Notes under the pieces: model-generated
The model's database searches: none
What the model saw: the letters and a program-made list of their open reading frames with translations, nothing else
Told to the model about the DNA's origin: nothing
Made by a program: the position numbers and the translations under genes
NCBI RefSeq assembly: GCF_030540835.1
Contig: NZ_JAUOEK010000066.1
Location: 1 to 64,000 of the forward strand
Length of the DNA: 64,000 nt
Direction of reading: 5' to 3'
From: Flavivirga aquimarina
GTDB taxonomy: Bacteria; Bacteroidota; Bacteroidia; Flavobacteriales; Flavobacteriaceae
Shown: positions 26,415-35,037 of the stretch, piece by piece
Numbering within the stretch: the first letter of the stretch is position 1
Layout: each line of letters opens with the position of its first letter

Positions 26415-28019
26415 ATGACCAAAAACGTTCGTGTGCGTTTTGCACCAAGCCCGACAGGACCTTTGCATATAGGAGGTGTCCGTACGGCTTTATTCAACTA
26501 TTTATTTGCAAAAAAATATAACGGAACCTTTGTTCTTAGAATAGAAGATACCGACCAAACCAGATATGTTGAAGGTGCCGAAAAATATATAATAGACGCT
26601 TTAAATTGGTGTGATATACCTTTTGATGAAGGCCCTACATCGACTGCGCTCAGTATAGGCTCTAAAAACGAAAAATTTGGGCCTTATAGGCAAAGTGAAC
26701 GAAAGCATTTATACAAAAAATATGCTGATGAATTAATAGCGTCTGGCAATGCTTATTATGCTTTTGATACTGCAGAAACTTTAGATTTCCACAGAAAAGA
26801 CCACGAAGCAAAAGGAAAAACGTTTATTTATAATTGGCACAATCGTTTAAAATTGAGCAATTCTTTGTCGCTTAGTGTAGAAGAAACTCAAGCTAAATTA
26901 GACGCTGGTGAGGATTATGTTATTCGTTTTAAAAGTCCGCAAGACGAAACACTACATTTAAAAGATATAATTCGTGGCGATATTAAAATTGACACCAATG
27001 TTTTAGATGATAAGGTTTTGTTTAAAAGTGACGGGATGCCAACCTATCATTTAGCCAATATTGTTGACGACCATTTAATGGAAATCTCACATGTTATTCG
27101 TGGCGAAGAATGGTTGCCTTCTTTAGCATTGCATTACCAATTATACAAAGCTTTAGGTTGGGAAGCTCCAGAATTTGCACATTTACCACTTATTTTAAAA
27201 CCTACAGGAAAAGGGAAATTAAGCAAACGTGATGGTGACAAATTAGGATTCCCTGTATTTCCTCTACAATGGACAGATCCTAAAACCAAAGATATTTCCA
27301 GAGGCTATAAAGAAGACGGATATTTTCCAGAAGCCATGATTAATTTCTTAGCCTTTTTAGGATGGAACCCCGGAACAGAGCAGGAGATTTTTAGTCTTGA
27401 AGAATTAATTGAATCTTTTGACTTAGATCGTGTTAATAAGTCTGGAGCGCGTTTCGATCCTGATAAAACAAAATGGTTTAACCACCATTATATGCAAGAG
27501 CAAAGTAATGATGCTTTAGCTGAAATGTTTAAATCTACTGTTGACGAAAATGTTTCCTTTAGTAACTCTTCAGCTGTGCTTAGTGAAGCCTCTGCCATGG
27601 AGCCACAAGCTCATTATAATAATGATATAGACGTAAATTATATCTCATTAGCAATTGGCTTAATTAAAGAACGTGCTACATTTATATCAGATTTTTGGGA
27701 ATTAAGCCATTTCTTTTTTACAGCCCCTACCTCTTATGACGAAAAGGCCTCTAAAAAAGCATTAAAAGATGGTACAAAAGCATTAATGACCGAACTAATA
27801 AACATTATTAACAACAATACCGATTTTACTGTTGAAACCCTTCAAACAGAGATTAAAGGTTGGATTACCTCTAATGAAATTGGTTTTGGTAAAGTTATGA
27901 TGCCACTACGTTTAGCTTTAGTTGGAGCTTTACAAGGCCCCGATGTGTTTGATATTATGTTTATGATTGGGAAGAATGAAACACTTAAGCGTATTGAGAA
28001 TATCGTAAAAGCTTTGTAA
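26415..28019 (+). CDS. gltX: Glutamyl-tRNA synthetase
   Basis: A 534-residue class I synthetase starting MTKNVRVRFAPSPTGPLHIG: HIGH-type motif PLHIGG near the N-terminus and KMSKS-type motif KLSKRDGDK. It charges tRNA-Glu, which also feeds HemA in the heme locus 6 kb away. The start at 26415 is chosen because the promoter lies between it and the upstream GTG. It appears about 25-30 residues longer than I recall for flavobacterial GltX. Two stretches look inserted: residues about 75-85 (TSTALSIGSKN), whose DNA contains the 13-mer core of the nearby palindromic element, and about 25 residues encoded near 27550-27625, which contain a degenerate match to it. Confidence 0.95.
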   Translation: MTKNVRVRFAPSPTGPLHIGGVRTALFNYLFAKKYNGTFVLRIEDTDQTRYVEGAEKYIIDALNWCDIPFDEGPTSTALSIGSKNEKFGPYRQSERKHLYKKYADELIASGNAYYAFDTAETLDFHRKDHEAKGKTFIYNWHNRLKLSNSLSLSVEETQAKLDAGEDYVIRFKSPQDETLHLKDIIRGDIKIDTNVLDDKVLFKSDGMPTYHLANIVDDHLMEISHVIRGEEWLPSLALHYQLYKALGWEAPEFAHLPLILKPTGKGKLSKRDGDKLGFPVFPLQWTDPKTKDISRGYKEDGYFPEAMINFLAFLGWNPGTEQEIFSLEELIESFDLDRVNKSGARFDPDKTKWFNHHYMQEQSNDALAEMFKSTVDENVSFSNSSAVLSEASAMEPQAHYNNDIDVNYISLAIGLIKERATFISDFWELSHFFFTAPTSYDEKASKKALKDGTKALMTELINIINNNTDFTVETLQTEIKGWITSNEIGFGKVMMPLRLALVGALQGPDVFDIMFMIGKNETLKRIENIVKAL

Positions 28020-28033
28020 TTATATTATTAGAT

Positions 28034-28109
28034 GAATCGTTTTCTATCAAACTTTGGTATTACAAATTTGTTGCTAAGGTAGATATTAGAGTTTGATAGA
28101 AAACGATTC
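28034..28109. repeat. Perfect 20-bp inverted repeat between gltX and enoyl-CoA hydratase
   Basis: Arms gaatcgttttctatcaaact (28034-28053) and its exact reverse complement (28090-28109) are separated by 36 bp. The genes converge here, so it could act as a bidirectional terminator, but there is no T-run and the arms are unusually long for that; a miniature mobile element is the alternative. Confidence 0.7.
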
Positions 28110-28226
28110 CTAAAATGATTGAACACCTTTTAAGTGAGCCTTCTTTTAAGAATCATGCTATTTAGTTACATGCTATTTTATAACCATAGAGTGTTTTTAT
28201 GGTAATTTAAGTAGCAGTTTTAAAAT

Positions 28227-29009
28227 CTAATTCCCCGGAAAATCAGCTTTTCGTTTTTCAAGAAAAGCAGTTGTTCCTTCTGCAAAATCTTCGGTGCCAA
28301 AACAATTACCAAACTCTTGAATTTCTGTATGAAATCCGTTAACCTCATCTTTAAAGTTTGCATTTATAGCTCTAATGGCCGCACTAATGGCAACAGATGA
28401 ATTGCGCGTTATTTTACTGGCAATTTTCTCGCAAAAAGGAAGTAACTCTTCCAGTGTCGTTATATGATTTACCAGACCATAGTTTAAAGCTGTATTAGCA
28501 TCAATCATTCCTGCAGTCATGATAAGTTCCATAGCACGTCCTTTTCCTATTAATTGAGGTAAGCGTTGTGTACCGCCATACCCCGGAATAACGCCAAGTG
28601 ACACTTCTGGTAATCCCATTTTAGCTTGGTCGCTTGCTACTCTAAAATGACACGCCATGGCGAGTTCTAATCCACCACCAAGCGCAAAACCATTAACAGC
28701 AGCTATAACCGGAGTAGATAAATTTTCAATAAAATTGAATAGTAGTTCCTGCCCCTTAGCAGCCAACATTTTACCTTCTTCAATATTGTAATTTGCAAAC
28801 TCGCTAATATCTGCACCAGCAACAAAAGCTTTTTCACCACTACCAGTAAGCACAATAACTTTTGTGTGTTTGTCTAAACTTGCTTCTTTAAAAGCCTCGT
28901 GCAATTCGCTAATCGTGTCTCTGTTAAGCGCATTTAACTTACTTGGACGATTGATGGTTATTGTGGTTATATTATTATTGTTTTCTAATAGTATGTTAGT
29001 ATAGCTCAT
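28227..29009 (-). CDS. Enoyl-CoA hydratase/isomerase family protein
   Basis: A 260-residue crotonase. The oxyanion-hole segments are AFVAGADISEF (61-71) and NGFALGGGLELA (106-117). Both catalytic glutamates of true hydratases are present, E115 and E135 (LPEVSLGVIPGYGGTQRL), so a 3-hydroxyacyl-CoA dehydratase/enoyl-CoA hydratase role in fatty-acid or amino-acid breakdown is likely. It lies 13 bp downstream of the DsbD-N gene and may belong to the same leftward transcript. Confidence 0.9.
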   Translation of the reverse strand: MSYTNILLENNNNITTITINRPSKLNALNRDTISELHEAFKEASLDKHTKVIVLTGSGEKAFVAGADISEFANYNIEEGKMLAAKGQELLFNFIENLSTPVIAAVNGFALGGGLELAMACHFRVASDQAKMGLPEVSLGVIPGYGGTQRLPQLIGKGRAMELIMTAGMIDANTALNYGLVNHITTLEELLPFCEKIASKITRNSSVAISAAIRAINANFKDEVNGFHTEIQEFGNCFGTEDFAEGTTAFLEKRKADFPGN

Positions 29010-29022
29010 AGTTTATTATAAA

Positions 29023-29463
29023 TTATTTAATCGCAATTTCAAAATCGTCGTATCCGGTAACACAGCTGGCATCATTACAAGTCATAAATTCAATTTCGCC
29101 TGTAATTTTCAGTGCTTTTTTAGTTTTCAATTTAATACGTTGCTTAAAAACTGCAGCTGTTTCAAAATATTTAATATTCAATTCAAAAATAGGATCAAAA
29201 GCAGTATGACCTTTAGGTTCTGTCATATTTCCAACCAACTCATAATCATCATTATCTTCAAAAATAAAAACAGTTGGTAATGGTCCGCCTTCAGGCACTT
29301 TTAACGCATATAAATGATAGTCTGGTTTTATAGTTGCGTTTATAATTACATCGTATTCTAAATTAGAAATTTTTTTCACACTAGTAGACCATTTTACAGG
29401 TTCTAAAATTTGTGAGTAACCTATTGAGGTTATTAAAAAAATCAATGCAAGTATTTTTTTCAT
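29023..29463 (-). CDS. Stand-alone DsbD N-terminal (alpha) domain protein
   Basis: A 146-residue secreted protein (signal peptide about 1-17, ending GYSQ) made almost entirely of the DsbD N-terminal immunoglobulin-like domain, with the redox pair C129 and C134 in MTCNDASC. In full-length DsbD this domain passes electrons to periplasmic partners. Here there are no transmembrane or thioredoxin domains, so it needs an electron donor elsewhere or has another function. It sits between a histidine kinase and an enoyl-CoA hydratase on one leftward strand. Confidence 0.8.
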   Translation of the reverse strand: MKKILALIFLITSIGYSQILEPVKWSTSVKKISNLEYDVIINATIKPDYHLYALKVPEGGPLPTVFIFEDNDDYELVGNMTEPKGHTAFDPIFELNIKYFETAAVFKQRIKLKTKKALKITGEIEFMTCNDASCVTGYDDFEIAIK

Positions 29464-29483
29464 TTTTATGATGTATAAATAAA

Positions 29484-30944
29484 TTATTCTTTAGGGAACG
29501 TTACTTTAAACATGGTGCCTTTATCTTTTTCAGACTTAAATGTTATGGTTCCATTATAGGTTTCCACAATATTTTTAACCATGGCTAAACCTAGCCCCAT
29601 ACCACTTGTTTTTGTTGTAAACTTAGGCTCAAAAACCTTGTCTTTGTTTTCTTCTGAAACTCCCGAACCATTATCTGCAACAGTAATGAAAACATAATTT
29701 TTCTTAGTAGTTCCTACATTAATAATGATCTTTGGTTTTTGATCTTTTGGCATAGCCTGAACCGCATTTTTAACCAAATTAGTAACAACCCGTATTAACT
29801 GCGTTCTATCAAATTTTGCAATAATTTCATCATCTTCGGCAGTAAATAAAATGTAATCTTCGTTAAAAATATCTAACGCCAGTTTTACAATTTTTACAAC
29901 ATTTAAAGTTTCATTTTGTTGTGCTGGCATCTTAGCAAAGTTAGAAAAAGCCGATGCAATAGAACTCATCGTATCTATTTGTTGAATTAAGGTTTTACTA
30001 TACTCATCTAATTTTGAATGAATATTTTCATCCTCTGGATTAAACTTACGTTGAAAGCTTTGCACTGTTAAACGCATGGGGGTTAACGGGTTTTTAATTT
30101 CATGCGCTACCTGTTTTGCCATTTCTCTCCAAGCCTGTTCTCGTTCGCTTCTGGCTAATTGCACAGCACTTTCTTCAAGTTCGTCAATCATACTGTTATA
30201 CGAATTTACCAAAGTGGAAATCTCCTCACTCGTGTCATTTACTTCTATCTTCTCATTACGTTTTTCTAATCTTGTGGTATTAATTTTATCGCTAATTGTT
30301 TTTAAAGACTTTGTGATGTATTTAGATAATAAAAACGCAATCCCAATAGCCATAAGTAAAATAAACATGTAGGCATAAGCAATACGCCTTAAAAATTCTT
30401 CTAGTTCTTTAGAAAGGAAATCGTCTTTCTCTAAATAAGGTAAATTTAATATGGCTATAGATTTCGACCTTCGATCTGTAAGATAGGTATAAGATGATTG
30501 AAATGTTTCTCCATTTTCGTCGAGCTTAGCTACATACCGATGCCCTACATTATCAGAAACAGCATTTAAAACTTCAGCTTCCAGACAGTTAGAAGCAACA
30601 CTGTTTTGCAAGCCTGATTTAGATGATATTAATAAGCCCCCTTCTAAATCATATAAATTAATTTGAAGCTTATGAATGTCTGCTACATTATATATTTCTT
30701 CTTTATAAATTAAGGGAATGTTTTCTGTTTTTACTTCCCAGCTATTTTGTCTGCTATTTAAGACACGTTTAAGATGTGTTTGAATGTTTTCTTCTTTACG
30801 CTTTAAACGTCCTTCGTGATATTCTCGCCGCTCTTCTTTATATTGGTAGATCGCTACTGCCGAAATAAGAACTGATGCCAATAAAACCAGCAATATCATG
30901 GCTAAAAAAATACGAGTACGTAAAGAGAGTTTTTTTAATTTCAT
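29484..30944 (-). CDS. Sensor histidine kinase (NtrY-like)
   Basis: A 486-residue membrane kinase: transmembrane helix about 12-33, periplasmic sensor about 34-186, second helix about 187-208, HAMP about 208-260, phosphoacceptor H281 in QVAHEIKNPLTPMRL, and an ATPase domain with N box VVTNLVKNAVQAMP and G boxes DNGSGV and GMGLGLAM. The HEIKNPLTPM motif is of the NtrY group. No response regulator gene lies beside it, so the partner is elsewhere. Ligand unknown. Confidence 0.9.
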   Translation of the reverse strand: MKLKKLSLRTRIFLAMILLVLLASVLISAVAIYQYKEERREYHEGRLKRKEENIQTHLKRVLNSRQNSWEVKTENIPLIYKEEIYNVADIHKLQINLYDLEGGLLISSKSGLQNSVASNCLEAEVLNAVSDNVGHRYVAKLDENGETFQSSYTYLTDRRSKSIAILNLPYLEKDDFLSKELEEFLRRIAYAYMFILLMAIGIAFLLSKYITKSLKTISDKINTTRLEKRNEKIEVNDTSEEISTLVNSYNSMIDELEESAVQLARSEREQAWREMAKQVAHEIKNPLTPMRLTVQSFQRKFNPEDENIHSKLDEYSKTLIQQIDTMSSIASAFSNFAKMPAQQNETLNVVKIVKLALDIFNEDYILFTAEDDEIIAKFDRTQLIRVVTNLVKNAVQAMPKDQKPKIIINVGTTKKNYVFITVADNGSGVSEENKDKVFEPKFTTKTSGMGLGLAMVKNIVETYNGTITFKSEKDKGTMFKVTFPKE

Positions 30945-31097
30945 TAAAAAATATTATCCTTTTAAAAGTTCAATAAATATAGCAATAATCAAACCAAATT
31001 TTTCTTAAAAACTAAATCGGAAATTTTAACTACCAAATTCCACATACAATGTTCTTGTATTGGAATTTTGAAAACTTAAAAATGAGAATTTTAAAGA

Positions 31098-31643
31098 TTA
31101 AGCTTCAGGGTTTTTGTCTCTAATATTTTTATAGACCTTGAAACCTAACATAATTAGAACTCCTAAAACAATAATTCCTATAACACCCCAAATCCAATTG
31201 ATGGCATTTTTTAGAATAACTAAAAAAATGACAGCAAACAGGATAAAGGTAGCTCCCTCGTTCCAAATACGCATGAAGCTTGACGTTTTTTTAACTATAT
31301 CATTTTGAAGTTGCTTATAATACTGATGTGTTTTAAAATGATAGATAAAAAGCACAATTACAAAGGCTAGTTTTACCTGCATCCAGTCTTGATAGACCAA
31401 GGTTGGGTTTAAATAAAACAGGCTTAAACCAAATAACAAAGCTAAAATGGCTGATGGCCAAGTAATAATAAACCACAGGCGTTTTGCCATAAGCTTAAGT
31501 TGTTTGCCTAAAATTTCTTTGTCTGGTGATGGTTTATGGAATGCCTCTATTTGATAAACGAACAATCTAGGAATATAAAATAATCCGGCAAACCATGTAA
31601 TTACAAAAATGAGATGAAATGCCTTAAGATAAAAATATGTCAT
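31098..31643 (-). CDS. hemJ: Protoporphyrinogen IX oxidase HemJ (CopD/UPF0093 family)
   Basis: A 181-residue integral membrane protein with four or five helices and the HemJ N-terminal signature YLKAFHLIFVITWFAGLFYIPRL reduced here to its key residues H10 and W17; further conserved basic residues follow. HemJ oxidises protoporphyrinogen IX to protoporphyrin IX, the step before ferrochelatase. Genomic context is strong support: it lies 3 bp after hemH, in a leftward operon facing the other heme genes, and no hemG or hemY is visible in the window. Confidence 0.88.
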   Translation of the reverse strand: MTYFYLKAFHLIFVITWFAGLFYIPRLFVYQIEAFHKPSPDKEILGKQLKLMAKRLWFIITWPSAILALLFGLSLFYLNPTLVYQDWMQVKLAFVIVLFIYHFKTHQYYKQLQNDIVKKTSSFMRIWNEGATFILFAVIFLVILKNAINWIWGVIGIIVLGVLIMLGFKVYKNIRDKNPEA

Positions 31644-31646
31644 AGC

Positions 31647-32678
31647 TTAACTTACTTTAACAGTTGCTTTTGCCCATTCACTAATCCATTTTGAAAGTAA
31701 GTTTACAAACTCGTCATCGTCATTTAAACAAGGGACGGTTGTAAAGTCTTTACCTCCCATTTCATGAAAAATTTCCTGACCTTCCATCGCTATTTCTTCA
31801 AGTGTCTCTAAACAATCACTAACAAACGCAGGTGTTACAATGGCCATATTTTTAACACCTTGCTTTCCCAAACGCTCAATAGTTCTATCTGTATAAGGTA
31901 GCAACCAAGGGTCAAAACCTAAACGTGATTGAAAGGAGGTAGAATACGTACCTTCTTTAAATTTTAATTTTTCGGCAACTAACCGGGTTACTTCATAACA
32001 TTGATGTCTATAGCAAAACTCATGAGCTTTTGATGCTGTTGTACAGCAGCTACCATCTATTTTACAATGCGATTTTGTAACATCACTCTTTCTAATATGA
32101 CGTTCTGGTACACCGTGATATGAAAACAATAAATGTTCGTAATCTATGCCTTTTAAATGATTTTCTATGGCATTTGAAAGCACTTCAATATAATCTGGTT
32201 TATTATAAAAAGCAGGAACCGATTCTATCTTTAAATCAGGAAAATGTACTTTTCTAATATCTTCGGCTAACACTAAAATGGTTTCTGTCGTTGCCATGGC
32301 AAACTGGGGGTATAAAGGAAATAACAAGACCTCTTTAACACCTTTGTCTACTAACTCCTGAAGCCCTTTTTTTATTGTCATGCTACCATAACGCATAGCT
32401 AAAGCAACAGGTTCTTCTACTTGTTTTTGTATTTTATTTTGAAGTCGTTCTGATAGTACAATTAAAGGAGAGCCTTCGTCCCACCATATTTTTTTATAGG
32501 CTGCAGCCGATTGTTTTGGTCTGGTTTTTAAAATAATGCCTTTTACCAAAGCTGTTCTGGCCAGAAACGGTATATCAATAACACGCTCATCCATTAAAAA
32601 CTCACCTAAATACTTTTTCACATCTTTTGGTTCGGGGCTATCCGGAGACCCAAGGTTTACTAGTAAAATTCCTTTCAT
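31647..32678 (-). CDS. hemH: Ferrochelatase
   Basis: A 343-residue HemH starting MKGILLVNLGSPDSPEPKDV. The active-site histidine is H188 in FSYHGVPERH and the conserved acid lies in the SDCLETLEEI segment. It inserts Fe2+ into protoporphyrin IX to make heme. Between about 205 and 227 there is a cysteine-rich stretch (C205, C211, C212, C222, C227) that might hold a metal or Fe-S centre, as known for some bacterial ferrochelatases; this is inference. It lies between the AraC-type regulator (10 bp upstream) and hemJ (3 bp downstream). Confidence 0.95.
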   Translation of the reverse strand: MKGILLVNLGSPDSPEPKDVKKYLGEFLMDERVIDIPFLARTALVKGIILKTRPKQSAAAYKKIWWDEGSPLIVLSERLQNKIQKQVEEPVALAMRYGSMTIKKGLQELVDKGVKEVLLFPLYPQFAMATTETILVLAEDIRKVHFPDLKIESVPAFYNKPDYIEVLSNAIENHLKGIDYEHLLFSYHGVPERHIRKSDVTKSHCKIDGSCCTTASKAHEFCYRHQCYEVTRLVAEKLKFKEGTYSTSFQSRLGFDPWLLPYTDRTIERLGKQGVKNMAIVTPAFVSDCLETLEEIAMEGQEIFHEMGGKDFTTVPCLNDDDEFVNLLSKWISEWAKATVKVS

Positions 32679-32688
32679 ATAATTCCTA

Positions 32689-33588
32689 TTATGTCAACGA
32701 CATGACGTATTTCTTGGGCGTTGTTCCATATTTCTTTTTAAAAGCAGCGATAAAATGGCTGGAAGTACTATAACCAACTTTAAGCCCTACCTCATTTACG
32801 TTATTATCACCAGATTCCAATAGTTTTCTGGCAACTTCCATTTTATAATCAAATAAAAAACTAAATACCGAATCGCCATAAATTTGTTTAAAGCCCTCTT
32901 TTAGTTTTTTAAGATTCAACCCTATTTCATCAGCTAGTTCTTGTAAGCTAGGTGGCTCTGCCATGCGAGCAATAACAATTTCTTTAGCTTTTCTAATTTT
33001 AATCACATTAGTTTCGTCTACCAAAAATGGGCATTGTTCAACGTTTGCATCTTCACTTCTATTAAAATATAAACTTAAAAGCTCGTATGCCTTTCCTTTA
33101 AAATAAAGGTTTTTAATAGATTGATTCAGGTTATAATTTATTAACTGATTTAAAACTATAGCCATAGAAGGAGAGATCGCACCATCTTTATAATATTTTT
33201 TATCCTTATTATCATCACTTAAAAAAGTAATATAGCCCGCTTCTTGGGAAAACAACCCATGAAAATTTTTAATAGATATTAAAACTGAAACCATCCAAGA
33301 ATTAGGATCTATTTGTAAATTTATTGGTAACTCTCGTTGCGGGTTATATAATAATAAGGAATTCTCTTCCTGAATATTTAATATATACCTTCCTTCATTA
33401 AAAACAAACCGACTTGCTCCTTTTACACAAAAATGAAATTGGATATAATCGCTATCTATTTCTTTAGCAAGAGATTGTACTTCATTAGATTCATTTTTAA
33501 ATACAAGCACCAAAGCACCATCATCGACTTTTGTTTCGTCAAAAGAACTTTGAGCGACATTTTTATTATTGTTTATTTCGTCTTTCAT
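32689..33588 (-). CDS. AraC family transcriptional regulator in the heme locus
   Basis: A 299-residue protein with an N-terminal cupin-like sensing part (about 20-160) and a C-terminal double helix-turn-helix of the AraC/XylS type (about 195-299; SLQELADEIGLNLKKLKEGF and NEVGLKVGYSTSSHFIAAFK). It is divergent from hemA across a 189-bp region and leads the hemH-hemJ operon, so it is a good candidate regulator of heme synthesis, though binding sites and effector are not seen directly. Similar regulators in Bacteroidota respond to iron or heme state; here that is inference. Confidence 0.85.
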   Translation of the reverse strand: MKDEINNNKNVAQSSFDETKVDDGALVLVFKNESNEVQSLAKEIDSDYIQFHFCVKGASRFVFNEGRYILNIQEENSLLLYNPQRELPINLQIDPNSWMVSVLISIKNFHGLFSQEAGYITFLSDDNKDKKYYKDGAISPSMAIVLNQLINYNLNQSIKNLYFKGKAYELLSLYFNRSEDANVEQCPFLVDETNVIKIRKAKEIVIARMAEPPSLQELADEIGLNLKKLKEGFKQIYGDSVFSFLFDYKMEVARKLLESGDNNVNEVGLKVGYSTSSHFIAAFKKKYGTTPKKYVMSLT

Positions 33589-33644
33589 AATGATTTTATT
33601 TAGATTCGTTCTAAATAAACTAGGTGAAAACTGCCTAATAATCT

Positions 33645-33653
33645 ACAAAAGTA
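33645..33653 (-). promoter_or_regulatory. -7 promoter element of the AraC-hemH-hemJ operon
   Basis: On the minus strand tacttttgt matches TAnnTTTG, about 57 bases before the regulator's start codon. Confidence 0.5.
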
Positions 33654-33747
33654 TGACATTTATCATATAATTAGAAAAAACAACGTGAAAAAACCACAAA
33701 CGATATTAAAAGTTCTTTGAGCGTTATTTTTTTTATGATCATCCATA

Positions 33748-33756
33748 TACTTTTGC
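33748..33756 (+). promoter_or_regulatory. -7 promoter element of hemA
   Basis: TACTTTTGC is an exact TAnnTTTGC match 22 bases before the hemA ATG. A TTTG at 33716-33719 is the only -33-like element nearby and is somewhat far. Confidence 0.6.
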
Positions 33757-33777
33757 TTTGAAATATCAGGTATCAGC

Positions 33778-35037
33778 ATGCAAAAATATAATATATCAAG
33801 AAGTAATTACTTTTATGCCATTGGTTTGAGTTATAAAAAAGCCGATGCAGATATAAGAGGGCGCTTTAGTCTAGATGACGAGGGTAAATTAGCTTTACTT
33901 GAACAAGCCAAAGAAAATGACATTGAGAGTTTGGTGGTTACATCGACCTGTAATCGAACAGAAATTTATGGGTTTGCACAACATCCTTTTCAGTTAATAA
34001 AATTACTTTGCGATAATACCAGAGGTACGGTTGAAGAGTTTCAAGAAGTAGCCTATGTTTACAAAAACAAAGATGCTATTGCGCATATGTTTCGTGTAGG
34101 TTCCGGTTTAGATAGCCAGATTCTTGGAGATTTTGAAATTATAAGTCAGCTAAAAGCCAGTGCACGTGCTTCAAAAAAACACGGGTTACTCAATCATTTT
34201 TCAGAACGTTTGGTAAATGCTGTTATTCAAGCCAGTAAGCGTATAAAAACTGAAACAGATATTTCGTCTGGAGCTACTTCGGTATCTTTTGCCTCTGTTC
34301 AATATATTTTTAATTCGGTTGAAGATATTTCGAACAAAAATATTTTGCTTTTCGGAACCGGAAAAATTGGAAGAAACACCTGTGAAAACCTTGTAAAACA
34401 TACCAAAAATGAGCAAATTACTTTAATTAACAGAACCAAAGATAAAGCTGAGGTAATTGCCGGAAAGTTTAATCTAATAGTTAAAGATTATGCTAATTTA
34501 CAAGAAGAAATTAGTCACTCAGATATTTTAATTGTTGCTACAGGGGCACAACGACCTACTATAGATAAACACATAATCCAATCTAAAAAACCGCTTTTAA
34601 TTTTAGACTTATCCATTCCAAAAAATGTTGATGCGAATGTTGAAGCATTAGATAATGTTACTTTAGTTCATTTAGATCATTTATCTAAAATTACAGATGA
34701 AACTTTAGAAGAACGAAAAAAACATATTCCACTGGCAGAATCTATTATAGAAGAAGTAAAAACGGAATTTAATGATTGGTTAGAAACCAGAAAATTTGCA
34801 CCAACTATTAAAGCGTTAAAACATAAACTAGCCCATTTTGCTGCTGCCGAATTAGAAACGCAACGCAAGAAGAATACGGATTTTAATGAAGCACAAGCCG
34901 AATTAATTAGCAACAACATCATTCAAAAAATAACCAATCACTTTGCACATCATTTAAAAGATGATAATGCTTCTACTGATGAGAGTCTGGAACTTATAAA
35001 AAAAGTATTTCAGCTAGAACCAACTACGCATGTCTAA
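33778..35037 (+). CDS. hemA: Glutamyl-tRNA reductase
   Basis: A 419-residue HemA: the catalytic cysteine is C58 in VVTSTCNRTEIYG, the glutamate site includes the conserved VGSGLDSQILGDFEI segment, the NADPH-binding loop is LLFGTGKIGRNT (about 197), and a C-terminal dimerisation helix follows. It reduces glutamyl-tRNA to glutamate-1-semialdehyde, the first committed step of the C5 pathway. Its 3' end overlaps the hemC-hemD start by 8 bp (ATG at 35030), indicating coupled translation. Confidence 0.96.
   Translation: MQKYNISRSNYFYAIGLSYKKADADIRGRFSLDDEGKLALLEQAKENDIESLVVTSTCNRTEIYGFAQHPFQLIKLLCDNTRGTVEEFQEVAYVYKNKDAIAHMFRVGSGLDSQILGDFEIISQLKASARASKKHGLLNHFSERLVNAVIQASKRIKTETDISSGATSVSFASVQYIFNSVEDISNKNILLFGTGKIGRNTCENLVKHTKNEQITLINRTKDKAEVIAGKFNLIVKDYANLQEEISHSDILIVATGAQRPTIDKHIIQSKKPLLILDLSIPKNVDANVEALDNVTLVHLDHLSKITDETLEERKKHIPLAESIIEEVKTEFNDWLETRKFAPTIKALKHKLAHFAAAELETQRKKNTDFNEAQAELISNNIIQKITNHFAHHLKDDNASTDESLELIKKVFQLEPTTHV

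Noticed and set aside
26415-26480. Alternative gltX start at GTG 26340
   Set aside because: An exact -7 promoter element lies inside the extension, and the family begins at the methionine at 26415.
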